Of a stretch of DNA of 64,000 bases, positions 24,573-36,816 are shown one piece after another. The translations under genes were made by a program, and so were the position numbers. Position 1 is the stretch's first letter. Each line of letters opens with the position of its first letter. Under the pieces are notes generated by a model. The model had not been told where the DNA came from. It saw only the letters and a program-made list of their open reading frames with translations, and did not search any database. The stretch lies in contig NC_030677.2 in NCBI RefSeq assembly GCF_000004195.4, positions 199,491,743-199,555,742 on the forward strand, read 5' to 3'. The DNA comes from Xenopus tropicalis. Lineage: Eukaryota; Chordata; Amphibia; Anura; Pipidae.

Positions 24573-24840
24573 TTTCCTGGATCCATTATCTGGAAAAACC
24601 CATTATCCTGAAATCTCCAAATTATAGGGAAAGCCATCTACATAGAATTCATTTTAATCAAATAATTCAGATTTTAAAAATGATTCCTTTTTCTCTGTAA
24701 TAATAAAACAGCACCTTGTATTTGATTACCACTAAGTTATAATCGATCTTTATTGGACGCCAAATAATCCTATTGGGTTTAATTCATGTTTAAATTATTT
24801 TTTAGCAGACTTGACATATGGAGATCCAAATTTTCTTACA
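24573..24840 (-). mobile_element. 113-bp-unit MITE, single-unit truncated copy
   Basis: tggatccattatctggaaa, then one internal unit (cagcaccttgtatttgat), then gacttgacatatggagatcc. Both extreme ends are missing. Confidence 0.8.
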
Positions 24841-25034
24841 GTCTAGGGTTCCTATCACATTCACACAAATCAGGTCACATAGCTTGCTGTTTTGGCTTTT
24901 TGCCACCTTGATATTTGCCCAAATGTGGGAAGATTTTAGGCATATACAATTTATTGTGCAAACTTGCTTTAGGCTAGACTTAAATATATGCTATAACCTT
25001 AGCCAGGAACAGCAAACTTGCCCTTTAGAAAAAT

Positions 25035-25428
25035 GGCAGCAATCATACTGGGCTCTAGTTGAAGTAATTTTAATCCCCTCCCCCTTTATCACCCAGCAGC
25101 CAATTAGCAGAACAATGGAAAGTAACAAGATAACAGTTCCCTGACACCTGCATTGCTAAAAATACTCCTGTGCTTCCTAGTGGTAGGTATGAGAATATCA
25201 AAGTAAAAACACCAAGTCTGGCCATGACTCCTCCAGTTACATTGAGTAGGAGAAACAATATCTTATCTGAAAGCAGTTGTATTATGGTTGCCTACACACC
25301 AATACTGCAACCAAAAAAAAATACATTTATTGGTTCAAGGATAACATTTGAAATGGTAGAATGAATTATTTGGCAGTGTAATTTAGTAATAGTAACTACA
25401 CCATAAAAATCATGACAGAATCCCTTTA
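25035..25428 (-). mobile_element. T2-type MITE (gattctgtcgtga family), degenerate reverse copy
   Basis: Shares ccagcagccaattagcagaac, ctcctccagttacat and the catgacagaatcccttta end with 22661-23273. Confidence 0.7.
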
Positions 25429-25432
25429 TGTA

Positions 25433-26422
25433 ATTACAACATATACAGATAGAGGATCATTTCACATATATAACTGGACTTTATTGTAATACATAACATT
25501 CCACCTGTAACAGTGAACTACTTATTCACCACAATGAGTTTAGTAGTTGACACTAGAATGCAGAATTTACCATTGCTTTATCTCTATGACATACAGAATC
25601 TATTGAAGCATACAGAATCCCACCCACTGTGTGAACTGACTTAACTAGATGCATGCAGGAGGTGGGAGATTTCCACTTACTGATAAACTACAATGTTGGA
25701 AAAAAATAATTTCTCTAAGCCTTTATTTCCCATATAGTGACTCATTTTATATAATGACTTGAATCTCTGCCTTTTCTTGCTGCTCAACCTTGGATTTTGT
25801 GCACGGATCAGATAAATGCTTCCCAGGCCACATTTCCACGCAGCGGGATTTGTATTTTACTGATGGCCGAGGGTGCTTTCATCTTATATACACGTAATAA
25901 ATTGCAGAGAGCCTATTTAGTTATATCATTTAATTCCTTTCAAATTAATTCATATCAGTTTTCATTAACGTTTAGCACATTGCTTCCATTCTTTATATAA
26001 CTTTATCACCCCCTCGGTGTGCAGTAGATACATTTGCACTGATTCATTATTAAATCTTCCTTTCCCTTAAATAGGATTGATATCCAACTGTTAGAACAAA
26101 GGGATTCTGAACAGCTGCACTTTATCTCTGGTCTCTAGCACTGGCAGCCCTTCTCTTAATCATTCTCCCTGTTGCTGTTTTTATCCGGCTCTATCTTGCC
26201 AATGCTTATCTACCTTTTGCATTCGTCCATTATTCTTCTAAGTCCTCTAAGGCTCAAGGTTTCCAAATTTAAGAATTTGCAGTTGTTAAATTTGACAGCT
26301 TCAGTTTTGGTTAGTCATATTAGGCTACTATCGCACGTGACAACTTATGAGCAGAAAAGCACTGACACCTGTGCTTCAGCATGTCTTCCATTTAACTTGA
26401 TGGCATAAGGCAGTCGTGGGCC
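25433..26422. other. intergenic DNA; 25795-26000 possibly constrained
   Basis: No exon seen. The 25795-26000 piece is free of repeats, keeps CpGs and has several attaatt/taatt words. Confidence 0.3.
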
Positions 26423-26912
26423 TTAAGGGGATTCTGTCTTTTTTTAAAAACACATCTGTTAACAGCACTTCTCTAACAGAATCCTGCATTGAAATCTGTT
26501 TCTCAAAAGAGCAAATTGATTTTTTTATACTTAATTTTGAAATTTGACATATGGCTAGCCATATTTTTAGTTTCCTATGTGCCCTCAGCCCTCAGACACA
26601 CTTTACCGCTGCACAGGTTGGTGTGATATCAACCCCCCTTTTTCCCCCAGCAGAACAATGGGAAGGGAGCAAGATAGCATCTCCCAGTAGGTATCAGAAT
26701 AGCACTCAATAGTAAGAAATCCAAGTCCAGCTTGGGACTCCTCCAGTTACATGGGAGTAGGAGAAACAATAGGTTAGCTGAAAGCAGTTCTAATGTGTAG
26801 CGCTGGCTGAAAGCTCAGACTCAGGCACAATGCACTGAGATGGCGCCTACACACCAATATTACAGCTTCAAAAAATACCATAAAAATGATGGTAATGATG
26901 TAATCCTTTTGA
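26423..26912 (-). mobile_element. T2-type MITE (gattctgtcgtga family), reverse copy
   Basis: TTAA 26423-26426 with ggggattctgtc. The body matches 22661-23273 closely from agcaagatagcatctcccag onward. The right end has decayed. Confidence 0.8.
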
Positions 26913-27832
26913 GTTAACCTCCCCCCCCCAGGGGATTTTCAAACTAAAATATCATATAGTCATATATTAAATATGTCTCTAGAAATACCATGTTCTTTTT
27001 AAAAAAATGACTTATTTTATTGTATTTTTTTTATCTTCAATGTTTTATACCATAGCATAGAATTTTGGCATTCCCTATAGTGTCTGCTCTTAAATATTCT
27101 ATTACTTTTGTTTATGTCCTTTTCTATTTGGTTTACCCCAGATCTGAGGAATCCTATATGTCTGGGTAAAATAGATAGCTAGATAGACAGATATATTGTT
27201 TTCCAATTCAGTGTTTATTACCTTTCTTTCCATACCCCAACTGGAATCATACAGTAATTTAAAAACCATTTATATAAAATTGATTTGTTTTTCCCTTCAC
27301 GTAGGATTACTCATTTAACCAAATTATGCTGAGAAGAAAGATATATGTTTCTTCAGGGTCTATTTCCTAATGTTGGTAACAGTCAAGCCCCTCAGTATCA
27401 CTTCACAGTTTAGATTAAATCAGGCTACAAGAACCCTTTCAAAGTTCAGCAGAGAAGCGAACACTGCATAAAGTAGGATAAATCAGATTGCATCAAACTC
27501 AGCAGCATATCAAATTATTTTGACCATATTTAACTTGAAATAGCATTGATTTTTTTCCCTTTTTCATAGTTGGAAAGCAAGAAACTGGGTTGGAAGAGAT
27601 GCGCAGGAGGGAGGCTATTTGAACTGTGAGAACTCAATTTTCTCTTACATTATTCATCAACTGACAATTTGGTAGCATTAAGATCCATGTATGGGGAGAA
27701 AAGGAGGAGAATCAGATGGTGCATTTTGTCAAAATAATATTCTAATTTAGGAGATAAGGCAAAAGTAACTCTTTCAGTGGTGACTGTTGCATTTAAAATG
27801 TATGAGAGACATTGGAATGGTTATTGTCCCTA
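26913..27832. other. AT-rich DNA, nothing recognised
   Basis: No supportable feature. Confidence 0.5.
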
Positions 27833-28277
27833 TTAGGTATCGGACGCCTTTTTCGCAAACCCATTACCCAGAAAGTTCCGAATTACGGAAAGGCCATCTC
27901 CCATAGACTTCATTAATCAAATAATTTAAAAGGGGTTTATTTTTTTCTCTGTAATAATAAAACAGTACCTTGTACTTTGTACTTGATCCTAACTAAGATA
28001 TAATTACCCCTATTGTGGGCAGAAAAATCCTATTGGGTTTATTTAATCTTTAAATGATCCCCTTTTCTCTGTAATAATAAAACAGTACCTGTAATCGATT
28101 CCAACTAAGATATAATTACCCCTTATTGGGGGCAGAACAGTCCTATTGGGTTTAATTATTGTTTAAATACCTTTTTTTTTAGAAAACTTAAGGTAGGAGA
28201 TCCGAATTACGGAAAGGCCCCTTATCTGGAAAACCCCAGGTTCCAGGCATTCTATATAACAGATCCCATACCTGTAC
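27833..28277 (-). mobile_element. 113-bp-unit MITE, copy with 2 internal units
   Basis: Left attaggtatcggacgcc and right cagatcccatacctgta are inverted ends. Units start at 27963 and 28083 (120 bp, because of a 7-bp tacttgt-type duplication). Confidence 0.85.
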
Positions 28278-28289
28278 TAACAAGGTGGG

Positions 28290-29440
28290 ACAGAATCTAG
28301 CAGTAGATTCTTTCTTGACTCAAGAAGGAAATAGCACCAGTCCCTGTATCAACTAAGAGTTTATTTCAGTAACCCTATACTTTCTCAGCTGCTAAAAAGT
28401 TCTCCCCAAATAATTATTATTACTATAAATATGTATTTATAAAGCGTTAACATTCCACAAAGCTGTACAATAGAAGGGTGTTTACATCAAACACATATCG
28501 CATACATTTAGTGAAATTTTTCGAAAGGTTTGCTAAAAAAACAAAAAAAACAAAAAAAACACCCATAGACTCTGATGTATTGTGTGCTGAACGGGGAATT
28601 TTTGTCCTTGGCAAATATTTGGGCGAAGTGAAATGGTACAAAACTGTCCATCACTAGACATATTACATACAAAAATAGGAACAATACAAGAGGGAAAGAG
28701 GGCCCTGCTTAGTGTTCATATACAGAAATACTATATATAATATCTTAGCACTATAGGAAAAGATATGTATTGAAAAATGACTTATTATTGCCCTATATCA
28801 CAATACTAAAAATTCATCACACTTAAAAGAACTTGCCAGCCAGAGCACTAATAATAGCATTAAAACAACTTATTATATACAGTAACGTCTAATATTTCAT
28901 AATCATACATGGCAGCTCAGATTCATTATGATAAACTCTTAATATATCCCCGCAATCCGTCAATTCTTATTGTAACTTTGTAATAGAGGCAAGCTGTCAA
29001 CAGTAGAGTAAGCCCAAAAATGAGAGACAGCTTCTCAATTCCCTTCACAGTCCACAAAGTGTTCTTGGTCTCACTTTGTACAATTAAACTAAGGAAGCCA
29101 GACAGGAGTTATTAAGGGGTAAAATTGTTCATATACAGAGTTATATGTTCTTCAGTACAAAGGCTTCTATTGGTAGCTTCCACAAACAAAAATTTCACCC
29201 TTCTACCTAAGGAACTTGACCAACCTTTCCATAACTGAGATATTTCAACCTTTTATCAGCTTACTCATTCATCTTTTGGCAATCCCTATTTCAGTGCTAT
29301 TAGTTTTGATCCCTCGAGGCCAATACCGCCCTGTATATTCTAGAAGGGGCCTCATAAGTGCTTTGTAAAGAGAAAGAATTCTCCTCTCCTTGGTGCTGAC
29401 TAGCAAAGTTTGCCACAGCCAAAATTAGTATCTATAAGTC
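28290..29440 (-). pseudogene. old CR1/L2-type LINE remnant, interrupted
   Basis: 28300-28410 matches, in reverse, the 3' non-coding part of the LINE at 58484 (cagtccctgtatcaacta). 29280-29430 read on the - strand encodes ILSLYKALMRPLLEYTGRYW, homologous to LPLYRSLVRPHLEY in the 17-kb copy. 28500-28656 looks like a hAT-like MITE remnant (ends ccatcactaga). 28660-29200 shows nothing recognisable. Very decayed. Confidence 0.55.
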
Positions 29441-29717
29441 TGTTAGTAGTAGAAGCTAGAGATTGGGACGCAGGGCAACACATATTTACAGTAAAAAGGG
29501 CAATTTATTAGGCAGTAGTGATATTGACTTTGCAGTCTGATTCTGCATTGTCCTGCCTGCCAATCTCTATCTTCTACTAAACGGGATTAAGTTGCATGCA
29601 TGAAGTAGCATGATGGGAGTAAACTAAAGACTATCTGGTCTATTAGGCACTGGCAAGTTGTATCTACACTATTATCTACAATTCACTTGGCCCTTCTCCA
29701 TCAAGGATTTACTTAAC
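29441..29717. other. intergenic DNA, nothing recognised
   Basis: No feature seen. Confidence 0.5.
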
Positions 29718-30164
29718 TTAAGGTGGCCATACACGAGGCGATTTCGCTCGTTGTGCGATGAACGATTATATCGACAAACGATCGTATGGCGATCGAGTTC
29801 CCATACGATATGCCATCCACGGGCAACGATAATTCGGGAAAGATTTTGTCGCATCATTATCGTAAGATACCTATGATCGTTCATCTACGTACGATCGATG
29901 TCGTTGCTGGCAATCGTGACATGCGCAGAGAACAATCGTTGAAAGACAAATGTCTGACACTCACACCAACTGGCAGATTTTATCGTTAAACGACAAAAAT
30001 TTTTAAACCTGGCCGATCGATTTTGGGGACGATAATGTCGGCTCGTTTAGTGGGCCGACGATCGTTCGTACACCACCAACTATACGATAACTTAACGATA
30101 GCATCGGATCGTTCGGGAATCGGTCGTTTGTAATAAAAAATCGGTCCGTGTATGGCCACCTTTA
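29718..30164 (+). mobile_element. second MITE family sharing ends with the hairpin-array MITEs
   Basis: TTAAGGTGGCCATACACGAG start and ccgtgtatggccaccttta end, identical in type to the hairpin MITE. The interior differs: rich in cgat/atcg words (acgatcg, cgatcgt) with short dispersed palindromes instead of the six long hairpins. Confidence 0.82.
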
Positions 30165-31006
30165 CTCCGATCAAGAGTTTAAGTGGCTGCATATTGTTAA
30201 ATCCCAGGTGCACCTCAGATTTATCCACACTGTATCTCAAGCCAAGAGAGCAGATACCTATACATAATAATGAGGCAATGCTTTTCTCAACTACCTAACT
30301 TTTAAAATTGTTTCAACAAACACATACTTTTCAGCCTGCTCCTAAGGAACAGTTGTGGTTTTACTCTTGTACACAAAAAACACAAAAGAACAGGTTCCCT
30401 GATGGCACCAAACCTCAGTTTTGTAAAGACATATGGTTCTTTTATACAGCATTATTGCCCTGATGACAAGAAAGATGAAAATGCTATTTTCAAACCGTAA
30501 GCAACATGTACGCATTGTCTCTCCAAAATCTTAGCGGCTTGTAAGGAAGATGAAAGGCCCTTATTGCCATTCATTTTTCAATCCCAAATGGCCAGCGAGG
30601 AAACATTTTGATTGAACTGGTAACAACTTAATCCTTTCCCTTTTCTTATTCTCTTGAAATGTCAAAGTGATTGAATCAGCGGCACCTACACCGGCAATAT
30701 TTCACTGAAGACACAAGGGAATGAATTTCATTTTTGTTACGTTCAAAATTTGCACAGCTACTTTTAAAGCCAGAGAGAATTCTGTTGTATTTTCTTCTTT
30801 TTCAAGCTCTTTGAAAAAAACCTTTGAGGAAGTATGATCAAATCTCATGGCGGATACAGGGTTCATTGCACAATTGTATGGATGACAGTAGTAACTGTTA
30901 TTCCAAGTTATAGAGAATAGTGATGAGATAACGATTTTATCTTTTTCATAATCACATATATGTATTTGAATAAGAATATATACTCAGCATACAGCTGAAT
31001 AGTAAA
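30165..31006. other. single-copy-looking DNA, possible conserved non-coding segment at 30500-30780
   Basis: No exon or repeat recognised. 30500-30780 is repeat-free and has words such as aatcagcggc and gccattca. Constraint is a guess. Confidence 0.25.
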
Positions 31007-31008
31007 TA

Positions 31009-32610
31009 CAGTGGCTTGCAAAAGTATTCGGCCCCCTTGAACTTTTCCACATTTTGTCACATTACAGCCACAAACATGAATCCATTTTATTGGAATTCCA
31101 CGTGAAAGACCAATACAAAGTGGTGTACACGTGAGAAGTGGAAGGAAAATCATACATGATTCCAAACATTTTTTACAAATAAATAACTGCAAAGTGGGGT
31201 GTGCGTAATTATTCAGCCCCCTGAGTCAATACTTTGTAGAACCATCTTTTGCTGCAATTACAGCTGCCAGTCTTTTAGGGTATGTCTCTACCAGCTTTGC
31301 ACATCTACAGACTGAAATCCTTGCCCATTCTTCTTTGCAAAACAGCTCCAGCTCAGTCAGATTAGATGGACAGCGTTTGTGAACAGCAGTTTTCAGATCT
31401 TGCCACAGATTCTCCATTGGATTTAGATCTGGACTGTGACTGGGCCATTCTAACACATGGATATGTTTTGTTTTAAACCACTCCATTGTTGCCCTGGCTT
31501 TATGTTTAGGGTCGTTGCTGGAAGGTGAACCTCCGCCTCAGTCTCAAGTCTTTTGCAGACTCCGAGAGGTTTTCTTCCAAGATTGCCCTGTATTTGGCTC
31601 CATCCATCTTCCCATCAACTCTGACCAGCTTCCCTGTCCCTGCTGAAGAGAAGCCCCCCCAGAGCATGATGCTGCCACCACCATATTTGACAGTGGGGAT
31701 GGTGTGTTCAGAGTGATGTGCAGTGTTCGTTTTCCGCCACACATAGCGTTTTGCATTTTGGCCAAAAAGTTCCATTTTGGTCTCATCTGACCAGAGAACC
31801 TTCTTCCACATGTTTGCTGTGTCCCCCACATGGCTTGTGGCAAACTGCAAACGGGACTTCTTATGGTTTTCTGTTAACAATGGCTTTCTTCTTGCCACTC
31901 TTCCATAAAGGCCAACTTTGTGCAGTGCACGACTAATAGTTGTCCTATGGATAGATTCCCCCACCTGAGCTGTAGATCTCTGCAGCTCGTCCAGAGTCAC
32001 CATGGGCCTCTTGGCTGCATTTCTGATCAGTGCTCTCCTTGTTCAGCCTGTGAGTTTAGGTGGGACTGCCTTGTCTTGGTAGGTTTACAGTTGTGCCATA
32101 CTCCTTCCATTTCTGAATGATCGCTTGAACAGTGCTCCGTGGGATGTTCGAGGCTTTGGAAATCTTTTTGTAGCCTAAGCCTGCTTTAAATTTCTCAATA
32201 ACTTTATCCCTGACCTGTCTGGTGTGTTCTTTGGACATCATGGTGTTGTTGCTCCCAATATTCTCTTAGACAACCTCTGAGGCCGTCACAGAGCAGCTGT
32301 ATTTGTACTGACATTAGATTACACACAGGTGCACTCTATTTAGTCATTAGCACTCAGCAGGCAATGTCTATGGGCAACTGACTGCACTCAGACCAAAGGG
32401 GGCTGAATAATTACGCACACCCCACTTTGCAGTTATTTATTTGTAAAAAATGTTTGGAATCATGTATGATTTTCGTTCCACTTCTCACGTGTACACCACT
32501 TTGTATTGGTCTTTCACATGGAATTCCAATAAAATTGATTCATGTTTGTGGCTGTAATGTGACAAAATGTGGAAAAGTTCAAGGGGGCCGAATACTTTTG
32601 CAAGCCACTG
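31009..32610 (-). mobile_element. Tc1/mariner-type transposon, full length, inactive (1602 bp)
   Basis: Flanked by TA (31007-31008, 32611-32612). Inverted repeats of about 215 bp (31009-31223 and 32396-32610) begin CAGTGGCTTGCAAAAGTATT, a type widespread in fish and frogs. One broken transposase gene lies between them on the - strand. Confidence 0.95.
31226..32241 (-). pseudogene. Tc1-like transposase, frameshifted
   Basis: Three - strand frames follow one another. 32241-32056 starts MMSKEHTRQVRDKVIEKF and holds the paired-type helix-turn-helix (IPRSTVQAII). 32003-31506 holds the first catalytic Asp in LWSDETKMELFG and the YGGGSIMLWG motif. 31486-31226 holds the last catalytic Glu in [11 protein letters not shown]. 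Frames are lost near 32040 and near 31510. At the second break the usual QxDNDPKH segment appears to lack about 5 bases, removing the codon for the second catalytic Asp. No active enzyme can be made from this copy. Confidence 0.93.
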
Positions 32611-32612
32611 TA

Positions 32613-32996
32613 AATGCTAACATAGATCTATGAGGTGGGGAGGGAGGGTGGTTTGATACTGCAAAGTATTTTATATACATTTATCATTAATTTTATAATA
32701 AATTAAGGGGAGTTTTATGAATTACTGAGATAAAAAGTGGTGTTTCAGTATAAAAAAGCCTAAAAAAACATTGGCCTAGAGTGATTCTAGAGTTGCTTGT
32801 CTCTTTTGCCTTCTGTGATAAAGCAACGCATGGACAACAGGACATGGGGTTAGCCAGCCCTAGCCAAATGCCATTTTTGAAAATGCCTAGTAGAACCAGC
32901 AGAACATAGGAATCAAAGACCCAGAACTGTCAATAGTATAAAGAAAAATGGGTGTCACTTGTCGGTGGTTTGTACAAATGCCCTGTAACAAACTAT
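32613..32996. other. intergenic DNA, nothing recognised
   Basis: No feature seen. Confidence 0.5.
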
Positions 32997-33167
32997 GGGG
33001 CATGTTTACTAAGAATGGAGATAAATATCACTGGTGATGTTGCCTGTAGCAACCAAGCAGAGTTTTGCTTTTGATTTCTAACTTGTAGGTGACCATTTAA
33101 TTGCTTATTGATTGCTATAAGCAATATCACTGGTGATATTTATCTCCAATCTTAGTAAACACGCCCC
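32997..33167. mobile_element. small foldback MITE with GGGGCATGTTTACTAAG ends
   Basis: Inverted arms ggggcatgtttactaaga...atatcactggtgat and atcactggtgatattta...agtaaacacgcccc, about 45 bp each. Flanked by TAT on both sides. A 3-bp duplication and GGG ends suggest a Harbinger-like origin, not proven. A decayed relative may end at 37033 (agtaaatgtgcccc). Confidence 0.7.
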
Positions 33168-33341
33168 TATGTCTGTATATTCCGCACCTGCCTAGTACTA
33201 GCAATCCTTATTTCTGTAAAAAAGAAACTAAACCAGTAACATTTCCAGCATTTTCCCCTATCTCTGTCCTTTAATTTTGACATCGATCTAGTGCTACCAG
33301 TCTCTGATTCCGTAAGGGAAATGAAAGCAGTGCCAACAGAA

Positions 33342-33731
33342 TTAAGGTCCCCATACACGGGCCGACTATAGCTGCCGATATCGGTCCCTTGGACCGATTC
33401 GGCAGCTAATCGGCCCGTGTATGGGGAGAGCAGAGCGGCCTGGCCGACCGATTTCTGGCCTGAAATTGGCCAGATCTCGATCGGCCAGGTTAGAAAATCC
33501 GGTCGGATCGGGGACCGCATCGGCTCGTTGATGCGGTCCCCGATCCGACTGCCCCATTGCCGCCCACATAATCCGATCGTTTGGCCCCAGGGCCAAACGA
33601 TCGGATTATTTTTTTTTTTACCTAAATGCTCCCCGATATCGCCCACCCGTAGGTGGGGATATCGGGGGAAGATCCGCTCGCTTGGCGACATCGCCAAGCG
33701 AGCGGATCTGCTCGTGTATGGCCACCTTTAC
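33342..33731 (-). mobile_element. hairpin-array MITE, near-identical reverse twin of 433-822
   Basis: Also 390 bp. TTAAGGTCCCCATACACGGG start and CGTGTATGGCCACCTTTA end. Aligned with 433-822 in reverse, only a handful of single-base differences appear (for example around 33441-33456), including in the loops. Implies recent mobility. Confidence 0.93.
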
Positions 33732-34677
33732 TCTTCCAACCATTTCCCCTTGTTCTTATTCCCATATATTAGCCACTCAACTAGTGCTCGTTAATCCATA
33801 TCTATTAGGCCTTATTTGCTAGGGGAAATTAAAGCAGAGTAGATAATTGTCCTTCCAGCACAATCCTTTGTCTCTACCCCTACGTAACAGGCTCCTATCT
33901 AGTGGTATGACCCCTAATCTTGAGGTAAAATGAACACTTAGAAGGCAATAATGCTTCAACAATAACCTTTAAACTACTTCTCCTTGGCCCTGTTCCTTTA
34001 TATTAATTACATCTAGTTATATCTAGAGCTACACATGCCTATTTCTCTCGGACAATGAAATACGAGTAAGAAACCCTTCACACATGTTTTCATTGATTCT
34101 GTCCATATACATTAGCTCCATATTTAGTGGAATTAATTGATTTGCTATTTTCTCTTTCCCTATATATATAGAGGCACCTATCTATACATACTGACCTGTT
34201 TACTTCCATGGCAACTTCTACATTAGCAGCACATCCTCTTGAATCATCAACAAGTTGTGCTCTGTAACAATATGTTTTGGCAAATGTGAGTCCCAAATGA
34301 GTCAGTCTTCACTCTACCTGTGGTAATAAAACCATTGGGCAGCTAGGCTTGCCAAGCATTTTATTCATGGCATCATACAAGGTAGGATACTAACTGATGA
34401 AAGTACCATTACAACTTCATTTTGCTTTTTTTTCTTCCTAGGTCCTTAGTCCAGGCCAGGAGCATCTTTTTGAGACCCCTTTTACATAGGTAAAACTAGG
34501 GGGAAAGTAGGGGGGCACATCCTAGGATCCAGCAGGATCTTAGCCATGAGCATTCCTCAGCTATAATGTCATTATACAGTTAACCAACTAGTACTGGTTT
34601 TGTTCCTGAAAGACAATCCATTTGATACTTGGGTAAAACAGCATCAATTTCATTTTCCCAATGAATAAATAATACCT
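33732..34677. other. intergenic DNA, nothing recognised
   Basis: No supportable exon or repeat. Confidence 0.5.
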
Positions 34678-34844
34678 TTAAAGGAAAACTATACCCCCAA
34701 AACAATTTAGGTCTCTATAAAAATATATTGCATAAAAATTTACTGATATATATATTCCAGTTTGGTAAGTTTTTTAGGTCACTTTACATGATATAAACTA
34801 TCTGTTAGTTAAGTATTCATTCTGGTGGTATAGTTTTCCTTTAA
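34678..34844. mobile_element. short T2-type MITE (167 bp)
   Basis: TTAA at 34678-34681 and 34841-34844; ends aaggaaaactatacccc and ggtatagttttccttt are inverted. Confidence 0.85.
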
Positions 34845-35924
34845 TAAAAATACTTTCAGCTAATTTTAGTTTTCATTGAATAGTTCACCATCTAGCACTG
34901 ATTTTTGTCCCTGAAGCTGAAGAGAACCCATGTAATACTAAAACATCATCCATTTCAAGGACTCATTTCCTCTTCCCATTGATAAAGCATAAATAATGCC
35001 TTTTATATTAATTTAAACCTGATACCTTGAATTTAAAAATAATTTAAGCTGTATGATACCTTTCTATTCAATGGAACAGTGAAGAACAAAGAATCCCCTA
35101 ACTGTGAATGCATATGGATCCACACAAGGACTAAAACCTCCCCCCGTCTATCTCTCCCCTCCTCGAGGACTGTATTCCAAATGAAGATTGTATAAATTTA
35201 CTGAATCTTTAATTTTTTGAACACTTGTCCAACGCACGCAACAAAGTAATCTCAGAAAAATAATTTTATAAAGCAGCAGATTAATCTCCCTTTAGATTTG
35301 CAGCTCAGAAGGGGGTGTTAAATTGAGCCCCACAGGCATGTGGACAACAGCGCTGCTTTCCTGCTTTTCCACACAACTTTCCTGAGGAGAACAGCAGTCC
35401 CTTAACAAGTTGCTTTATGTGAAGAGGCATCTGTACAGACTGTTATATAAAATTATATTTTTTTATCTAAATAACAATTTTACAGATATGTTTATGTGTG
35501 ATGACCGGCCCCAGATACATTTTCAGATATGTTTATCTATGGTGGCCTCATGTGCATTAAATAGATTGATTGATTAGTTGATTGTGAGCACTCAAGTCTG
35601 TATGTTTGGCACTTTGAGAGCAGGAATTTTGATTGACCCAGAATATCAAGAAGCAGTAGCCTTAATCATGAAAGCAATGTTTAATATGAACATTCCCTGG
35701 ATGGAATACTTGCTCATCACCCACTACCTAGCTGGGTCATGCCACTGACATTCCCTGGATGGAACACAGAATTCCTATTGTTTAAATGCCAATTTCTGAC
35801 GATTCAGCTTTGAACGTTAGTGGAGGGTACGAGCAATCTTTTCCTGAGACCAATGGATCATAATTGCAACATGTATGGCCACCTTTAGAGCAAGTGTAAG
35901 GACAGGGCCTTTTATGGCCTATGC
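34845..35924. other. single-copy DNA; 35200-35440 possibly constrained
   Basis: No exon seen. 35200-35440 is repeat-free with intact CpGs (acgcacgcaac) and gattaatctcccttta-like words. Confidence 0.25.
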
Positions 35925-36105
35925 CTCCTGCCCCCTACATGCCTACCCCCACCAGCTCCTTTTGAATCTAGTGTGGCCTAACACAGGCCACTTCAGTCCG
36001 CAGGTTTCTGCCATCTGAAATGGAGCACAGAAGCCTGCAGCTATTCACACAATGCCTCATGCTGTGGCCAATTACAGCTTCTTTTTGCACTTTGCACACT
36101 GCGTG
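35925..36105 (+). repeat. dispersed repeat, copy A (unknown family)
   Basis: ccttttgaatctagtgtggcc ... aaatggagcacagaagcctg ... ctattcacacaatgcc is shared with 54205-54360 in the same orientation. No ends or coding capacity recognised. Confidence 0.6.
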
Positions 36106-36229
36106 AGACATGGTGAATGCACCCTCTGGTCTTTTCAGAACACCATTAGGGAATGTTCTATGCCAGTCTAATGAGCCCAGCACTTCTCTCGATAAATTAC
36201 ACCACTGTCTGACTGACACAGGTTGCGAG

Positions 36230-36470
36230 GGACGTTCTCAATTACACAGCTCATTATGATAATGTCATCACTATATACAGTTGCCTACTCCGGGAGTCAA
36301 CTTTGCAGCTAAACCTATTTTACTCTGCACCATTTGTGCCGTAATCTGGGCCCATTGTAATCCTTGACAGCTAAGATATTGATGCAATTTAATGTGATTT
36401 GCCTGCTGGCTCTCCTGTAAAGGTAACAATCATGTATAAACATGTCAGCTGACTATTGCCAATAGTCAAA
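36230..36470. other. candidate conserved non-coding element
   Basis: Repeat-free stretch with dense transcription-factor-like words: TGACAGCTAA (MEIS-like), attgatgcaatttaatg, gggcccattgtaatcc, gtcagctgac. No open frame or splice structure. Constraint cannot be measured here. Confidence 0.3.
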
Positions 36471-36700
36471 GACTTATGCACATATTTATTAATGTAAAAA
36501 AGATTTTAGTGAAACCTTGAAGGCAGATGTGCTGTCAGTCACCCATCAAACTCATTGATAAAACACCCCTAATCTTCTTATAGTGGCCAGGGCTTAGTCT
36601 TGTATATAATATGTTTAGATGAGTGTTCATTTATTTACTACTTTAGCTTCACTGCCCCCTCAAAACAATCATCAGAGCTGACATCCACCACAATACATAT

Positions 36701-36795
36701 AAGGGTGAAGACACACAGAGCTACTAGTAGCAGCTACTTCTCCATGGCTACTTGCCGTGACAAGTAGCTGCTACTAGTAGTTCTGTGTGTCTCAG
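36701..36795. repeat. perfect-like foldback related to the 6535-7343 element
   Basis: agggtgaagacacacagagctactagtagcagctactt and its inverse, separated by a ~15-base loop around ccatgg. Same termini as 6535 and 7343. Confidence 0.75.
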
Positions 36796-36816
36796 ATGGT
36801 GACCCTCAAGCTGAGA

